DNA of 64,000 nucleotides from Calliopum simillimum (taxonomy: Eukaryota; Arthropoda; Insecta; Diptera; Lauxaniidae), in assembly GCA_951812925.1 (NCBI GenBank), contig OX638370.1:22559964-22623963 (forward strand), in the 5' to 3' direction. The position numbers were made by a program, and so were the translations under genes. Below, in pieces: positions 57,581-64,000 of the stretch. The notes beneath the pieces were generated by a model. It was not told the origin of the DNA. It searched no databases and was given only the letters and a program-made list of their open reading frames with translations. Numbering within the stretch: the first letter of the stretch is position 1; the number at the start of each line of letters is the position of its first letter.

Positions 57581-59704
57581 AAAATAAGTATGCCAGTAGC
57601 TTCCTTAGTACAAATTTATTATTTTTAAAAAGAATTTACTAAAATCAGTGCAGTATATTTTGCGTCAAATCGTTATATGCTATTTTGACGATACACGTAT
57701 TTTGACATTTTTGCAGATATATTTACATTGCGACTTACGCTAAACATATTTACACACATTCATGTAATGCTAACACTTTCGCTGCCATGATAATCATGCA
57801 TATATTTTTTAAATAAAAAGCGAATTTAAATTCCATCAATGAACATTCCAGTTACAATACGCGTAAGCCAAAGAATGTGTTAGACGCAAGCGTATCCAAA
57901 TATGTACATATATATCTCCTAGATATGCCAAATAAGCCACTTGTTGCCACTGATCATTAAGACAACAAAAGCAGTTTACAACAACAATAAAAAACAAAAA
58001 AATAAAAAATTCTAATGTCAACAACATTTTTTGTTGCCAACAAAGCGTAAATAAAAATACAAACAATAAATAAAAGATTCATATTCTCAGTGTAATAAAC
58101 ATGAAAAAGAATTTTAAAGTAACGAAATAGAGCTACAGATGTAGATTCAAAAGATACACAAATACTCGTCAGACAAGTTCTGCAGTAAAATAAAAAAAAC
58201 GAAAATTCTAACGATTGCCTTTATGGCGAAATAAATATTTAATTAATGCAGAAAAAGCCACATGCAGTATAAGTGAAATATGAAGACTTTAAGTATAAGC
58301 GTACGCATCTTGTAGATACTCAGATATATTATATATATAATTGCAAGACGGCTTTCAACAAAAGAAAACTTGTTGAACATTTACGATTTATTTTTTATTA
58401 AAAAAAGAAAAATGGGAAAATTTAAAAATTGCAATAATTAATGCAGCAATGGAAAAGTTTTTGTTTTCAATTTTGTTTCAGCATATCCATAAGATACAAT
58501 TTTATAGCACTAGCTGTAAACAGTAGCGTTTAAGCAAAACAAAATAGCGCAAAAATAAACAAATAATTTTAAAATTTATATATATATATACAATAATATA
58601 TAAATGCCGAATTGCGTCTTATTCAAACCGGCTGTATAAACTTAAAGAGAGCAGGTCGTTTCTTTTTTCTCTTATTTATGCGCTAAGATATGCAGCGTTA
58701 TTTTTTCCTTCATATTTTTAATAATTTTTCTTTTCCAAGTGTGTACAAACAAAAAAAAAAAAAAAAAAAAATCAAAAATAAATGTAACAAAATTTTATAT
58801 TTATGTTCGGTGTTCGATTGCATTTTGCAAATTCAATAAGCAAAACAAATATTTAATACAATTCCACATTGATGCGCATATAAAAATATATATAAATTGC
58901 TTGAAAAAAAAAAATAAAAAAAAACTACTAAGCCAGTAGGTAATATTAAAAGCAAAACCACGGCAAGGCGAAAAACAGTTTTGAATTTGATACCATACAT
59001 ATATCTTATAATCGGCACATCCTATATGATTGACGTCTTGAGTCAGCCGTACTATTTTTAATGGGGGGACACATTTCTCGAATGAACCTTGATAGTTTTC
59101 TGCAACGCTTACATTCTATAGCCAAATTCTCAATAAAGGGTTTCTAAAATGTCCCAAAAACTTAATACGAGATTTTATTTGAGTAAAGAAATTTTTGTAA
59201 ATCATTGCGTTCAATTTTTTCTCAATCCTCAGGAAAGTAGAAATTTTAAGAAATTTCAGAACACACTCCTCACGTAATCTAAAATTTCAAAAAAGTACAT
59301 AAAAATTAACCCTTAAATTCGTAGTTGCTTAGAAGAGCCGAGAGGGGGCAAAATATTTAGTGATGACCATTTTTTTTTCGTATTATACATACACCTTATT
59401 TTCACCACTTAAAGGGGCTTCCAATAAAAATTTATATTTTCATGTAAATTTTCCAAACGAACTCCTTTGGGATTGAATATACATACATAGAGGATAAGCA
59501 TGTTAACAAAATCAACATTTAGCAGAAACTTTTAGGGCGGTGATAGTCGATAAGAAGAATACATGCATTTTGATGATAGGCTTTCGTTAAGTCAAGACGT
59601 TCATTGCTAGTTTTTTCTTATTGTAGGTTTATTAGGGATCTACAAAAAATGTCTTTTTGGAGTTTTAAAACATTTCCTTTCCAGATAAGTATGTACGTTA
59701 TGTC
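57581..59704. other. AT-rich stretch, no gene
   Basis: Poly-A runs (58749-58770, 58904-58923), TATATA tracts; ORFs below ~75 codons without motifs. Confidence 0.5.
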
Positions 59705-59895
59705 TCGTACCCGCTTTTTCTTCATCAAATACTTCAGTTCAGTTTCGCATGCAAAAACGAATACTGCATAGACCTGTCTTGTTTGATTTGTTTCAGTTCA
59801 GTGTTAATACGCTCTCTTTCTATAGCGAAAATACAAGTGAAGTTTTGTATCTTGAGTTTTTTGGATCAAATACTTCAGTTCATATAAATGTGCGA
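59705..59895 (+). repeat. Dispersed repeat J, copy 3
   Basis: CCCGCTTTTTCTTCATCAAA and CAGACCTGTCTTGTTTGATT; carries the intact target site equivalent to the MITE insertion at 2826. Confidence 0.7.
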
Positions 59896-60779
59896 GTAAA
59901 AAGAAAAGGCCAGTCAAATTATGGTTTTACCTCGGAATGAGAGGTAATAAACAGAAAACTCGTATGCACCTTCATTATAGTGTCCTAAAAGTTGTCTCAA
60001 AAGTCTCATAAAATCTCGTGTCTGCGTCGTAAGTTTTTCAAGGTCAAAGGTCACAAAAATCAGTTCTTTGGAAATGTCTCGCAAACGATTTCTTTTTCAG
60101 AAAATAGTGCGGAAAAATTTTGTAGCCCCGCTGATTTCGCACAAAATATTTAAAAAAGTTTTTTGCTGGTCCCTAATTAACACTTGATTACAAATGAAAT
60201 ACATAAACTCACAATCTTTGGAAATACTTTGAGAATTTTTCCTTCAGGGTATGCTATCAAATATGTATCCGTATGTACAACAACAAAAAAGTTACATATT
60301 ATTGTATCTAATGAATACAAATTGGTAACTGCCATGTTTAAATGTACAATATTTGCATGACGATAGATGGCGACGGCGTCAAAATATTTAATTTGCGTTT
60401 ATTAAATTTGTTTAATAAAATATTTGCACAGTAAATAGATTGGAATGTAAACAAAGAGAGATGGAATTTTAACGACGTTCGTATATTATACAGATAGATA
60501 CATACTTGCATATATGGTAGATAGATATTTGAGTTACTATAAAAATATATGAAAATATTAAATTACAAATTTAATTCATAGGATGTTTATTGAATATTTA
60601 AAAAGTTTATTTACGTTAATGTGCTATAAAATATTATATTTATTAAAAATATATACAAAAGCATATCTTCGTGGCAAAGAAAAAACTTTTAGATCGTAAA
60701 TTATAGGGCCATATGAGTTTGTTTCTAAGTAAACAATAAAGTGCTAAATTGCTGAAACAATTTCCCATTTTCAAAATTT
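59896..60779. other. AT-rich stretch, no gene
   Basis: Nothing recognisable. Confidence 0.5.
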
Positions 60780-61520
60780 TTTGACTTATTTTTCCACTGT
60801 TTTTAAATATTTTTTCAATTATTGTACTTCTCAAAAATTTTCGACTAGTTTTTATCATTTTCCTTCATTTTCAAAATTGTTTGACTTTTTCGATTTTCTC
60901 AATATTTTTCGAGCTCTTCAACATTTTTCCGAGTTTCTCTATGTTTTTAGAGATTTTCAATATTTTTCCATTAATTTTATTTCTCAAGAATTTCCGACTA
61001 AATTTTATCACATTCCAACTTTTTCAATATACTTATTTTCCCTCCTCAACCTTTTTCAATATGAGCATACAATACTTACGAACGTTTAACTTTTTTCACT
61101 TTTTAAACATTTTTTGACTTTTTTGACAATACTAGAACTTTTCTTTACCTTCAACATGAAAATATTACTAAAAATACATCGGGATATGAAATAACAAATG
61201 TTATTACCAGTACATTTTTCCTTTCGAACTTCATTACTTCAGACAAATTTTTCGATTTTTAAAAATTTTTCGAGTTTTAAAAAATTTTTGAACTTTTTCG
61301 AATCTCTTTGACTTTTTCGGTGTTGTTCGAACATTTGAAATTTTTACAACTTTCTAAAAACTTTTTGAGTTTTTCAATATATATTGATTTTTGCGACTTT
61401 TCCACAAATTTTTGTAAGTATTTTCCAATAGTTTTCGACTTTTTCAAAGTTTTCGATATTTTACCTTCTTTGAATTTTCAATGTTTTGACTATCCAATAA
61501 TCTCCAAGCTCATATGTAAA
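60780..61520. repeat. Degenerate short-period repeat TTTTTC-RA-YTTTTTCAATAT
   Basis: Dozens of imperfect 12-25-bp units such as TTTTTCGACTTTTTCAA and CAATATTTTTCGAG. The Phe-rich ORFs in this block (60781-61117, 61308-61670) are by-products. Confidence 0.6.
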
Positions 61521-62881
61521 AATGTTTCACTTCTTCAAATTTGTTCGATTCTAAATATGGAAATGTTCCTGACATATAAGAAGACATCTATAATGAAGAA
61601 GGTCATTAAATCTCCGGATGTGTCGCGCCAAAGTTTAAACAAACTAAAAAAAAATTTTAAGAATTTGTAGAATATTACTCTGTGGACCAACTTTAGAAGA
61701 GGCAGTGGGGGTGTGAGGGTATGGAATTCGGACAAAGCCATGTCTCAGATTCACTGAATCGAATCTAGTTCTCCAGATATCCTTGCTTAAAGTTGTAAAA
61801 GTTGCTGTTTTCAGACATATTGAAAGTTGTATCACACGTATTGTAAACAACGTAATTAATTATATTTATCAGACAGTTATTACCTCCTTCATTGAACCTC
61901 ACCTTTTAACTTTTCCAATTAGACCCTTACTTTCCGAGTTATCAACTATCGAAGTAACGATATTTCAGCTCCATAAAAAGGATTCCAAATATATTTTTAA
62001 CTTCGTATGGGGTTGAAATACCTATGCTTCAATGATGATAACACAGAAAAAAAAAGTCTAAAGATATAACAAAAGAGAGATTCAAGGAGAAGGAGTCATA
62101 GCTGTCTTATGTCATGAGCAAAAATTTAGTGCTCTGTTTGCTGTAAGTGTCATTTGAGCCGTTCAAAATGAAAATGGTGCAAGTCCAAAACGAAGCAAAA
62201 GTAATTGGCTGACATTTTGTTAGAGATGAATAAAATTGATTTCTGTTTTCACGAAAAATTTACTTGATAATATGGAATTGTTGAGATTAAGTTGAAAAAA
62301 TTATATCGACCAAATATTCGATAATTATGACACATAATTTATATGACATTACTTTCGTTTTCGACTTGCACCATTTTCATTTTGTATGGCTCATATAATT
62401 TCAAATATGCTTGAAAATAGCTATTTTTGAGACTTTCAGCAAGGATATATCTAGAACTAGAGCCAGTTTAGACAAACAAATTTTATCCTAAGTATAAAAA
62501 AATTCAGTTAAAGCTGTAATAACTCAAAAAACTTAGCCCACTGATAAATTTTTGTCGCTCTTTGTTATAATTAAAAGAAGTAGAAAGGAGTAATATAAAT
62601 GAGCTAAATATTGAATTATTTATGAAAGCTGTTCATAAAATCGGACAAAACTGAATGAAGAGGTTTATAAAGGGTCTTATAGACAGACGATTTTAAAATC
62701 TCTAAAATAATTAAGTAAAGCCAACAGGAGAGCAGTGGCAATTGGTTTGGTGAATGTTCTTCATGGGAGTGTCTGAAATTTGGACAAAGTCGAACAACCA
62801 GGTGGGTTGAGGTACCTGAACATTTGCGAACATTTTTGATGGTGGAGCTTTAAGACCTTAACACTTCTCAAAAGAACTTAA
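61521..62881. other. AT-rich stretch, no gene
   Basis: Short ORFs only. A loosely inverted pair, ATTTTCATTTTG / CAAAATGAAAAT with AATGGTGCAAGTC, lies at 62165-62190 and 62365-62385. Confidence 0.45.
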
Positions 62882-63087
62882 AAAGTTGAAAACAAAGCTA
62901 AGTACACAAAATATTTAAAGGATTATATATTGTAGAGGATTATATATTGTAGAAGAATAATGCTAAATTTTGATGAAAGACTCTAAAGTTGAAAACAAAG
63001 CTAAGTACACAAAATATTTAAAGGATTATATATTGTAGAGGATTATATATTTTAGAAGAATAATGCTAAATTTTGATGAAAGACTCT
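62882..63087. repeat. 103-bp tandem duplication
   Basis: Two copies (starts 62882 and 62985) differing at only a base or two (TATTGTAG versus TATTTTAG), so the duplication is recent. Each copy contains two internal GGATTATATATTGTAG subunits. Confidence 0.9.
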
Positions 63088-64000
63088 ATTGAAAAACTTA
63101 TGGCTTTTTCAATTGACTTTTGAACTGTAAAGAGTTGAGGTAGTCATTACCCACTCCTATTGCAAGTACTGTAAAGCAAAAAAAAAGAAGAAAAGATTTG
63201 CCAAGCTATTAATTTTTTCATTAAGTCTTCTGCCATATAAGTAAAAGTAAATTAAATGCAGCAAATAAGTTATAAATTATAAAAGTAAACGAATGCCCCA
63301 TTCATTGTCAGACCACACACAGTCAGACTGATGAAAAAGATACTAGACAATAAGATATATAGCTAGATAAATAGATAGACTGTTAGACAGTTAAATTGCA
63401 ACAAAAAAATAAAACGGTGAAATTACTTATAAAAGAAAAATGCCAAATTGCAAACCATAATGAAAACACAAACAATTCATATCAAATTGAAAACGTTGCA
63501 TGTGGTCAAGCATTCTAATACCAAGGCATGTTGCATTTGAATGCACTTCCTAGAGACGGAAAGAAAGAGTGAGGCGAAAGAGTTAGTTGAGTGACATCCA
63601 TTAATTTGTCACTCGAAATTGTCATAACTAAATTACGTTACAACAAGAGCATCAGTTTGTGCAGCGTCACTGCATGCGGGCCGTATAGTTCCATCACCCA
63701 ACGCTATGTGCACCACTTTGTTCGAGGGACCCCGATAGTTAGTGATTTAATTAAATTTATTAAAAGTTTGTAGATGGTTTTAAGCAATGAATGAGTGCAC
63801 TTTTCTTTTGCTGAATTCCAGCAATTTGACTTTTGTAAATTTTCTTCAATAGAATGACTTGGTAATGCAAGATTACTTGCTTCTGTTTGTCAATTCAGTT
63901 CAAGTTGAAGTTCAAGCAAAGTAGAATTAAATCAATTTGTTGAATAAAATAAAATACACACAATGCATTAATTAAGAGAATTTGTATGAAATTGAAAAGT
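63088..64000. other. AT-rich stretch to window end
   Basis: No gene, repeat or regulatory element could be supported. Confidence 0.5.

Noticed and set aside
60781..61670. Phe-rich ORFs on the plus strand
   Set aside because: Translation of a TTTTTC/CAATAT low-complexity repeat.

Overview
This is about 64 kb of very AT-rich eukaryotic (insect) DNA. The small introns (54-62 bp), a recognisable dilatory/CEP131 gene, DINE-1-like repeats, piggyBac-, hAT- and mariner-type elements, a Penelope-like element and several non-LTR retrotransposon clades together suggest a higher dipteran fly with a large, repeat-rich genome, perhaps a tephritid. The species call is inference. No bacterial features, CRISPR array or rRNA were seen.

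Layout. 1-10 kb: AT-rich DNA with short inverted-repeat elements at 1684-2547, 2828-3372, 5584-5989, 8051-8868 and 9419-9580, a DINE-1-like repeat (4410-5080) and scraps of LINE coding sequence. 10.02-15.06 kb: one piggyBac-like element bounded by TTAA, with a broken transposase 3' end, a nested TTAA-bounded element and a nested foldback element of 2.2 kb. 15.67-25.18 kb: a block bounded by an 11-bp perfect terminal inverted repeat and an 8-bp perfect direct repeat, the signature of a hAT insertion. Its interior holds six spliced exons of the centrosomal/transition-zone gene dilatory (minus strand, 22,823 to 17,485), a LINE RNase H fragment spliced in frame just upstream, and a DINE-1-like repeat at each inner edge. 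The dila reading frame keeps splice phase through all six exons but has an in-frame TGA at codon 653, and the 3' exons are absent from the window. The simplest reading is that a hAT-family repeat carries a captured segment of the dila locus. A native dila with long introns remains possible.

25-36 kb: tandem repeats, tRNA-like modules, an unusual proline-rich repeat ORF (27,918-28,688, minus), a 1.4-kb foldback element (29,232-30,665), and a LINE on the minus strand (30,783-35,437) split by a second LINE on the plus strand (about 31,840-34,384). 37-41.5 kb: nested palindromic elements, then a TTAA-bounded element (39,529-41,502) containing the 3' end of a Penelope-like element with a hammerhead-ribozyme-like motif, and an RTE-like LINE fragment. 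41.7-46 kb: a possible host-gene 5' exon (ATG at 42,236 followed by a splice donor) and further nested repeats. 46-64 kb: mostly AT-rich DNA with MITE copies, a second foldback/RTE/MITE nest (48,376-50,190), RNase H and RT relics, and short tandem duplications.

The two host-like genes are dila and the unassigned 5' exon at 42.2 kb. Almost everything else is mobile DNA, and much of it is insertion within insertion.
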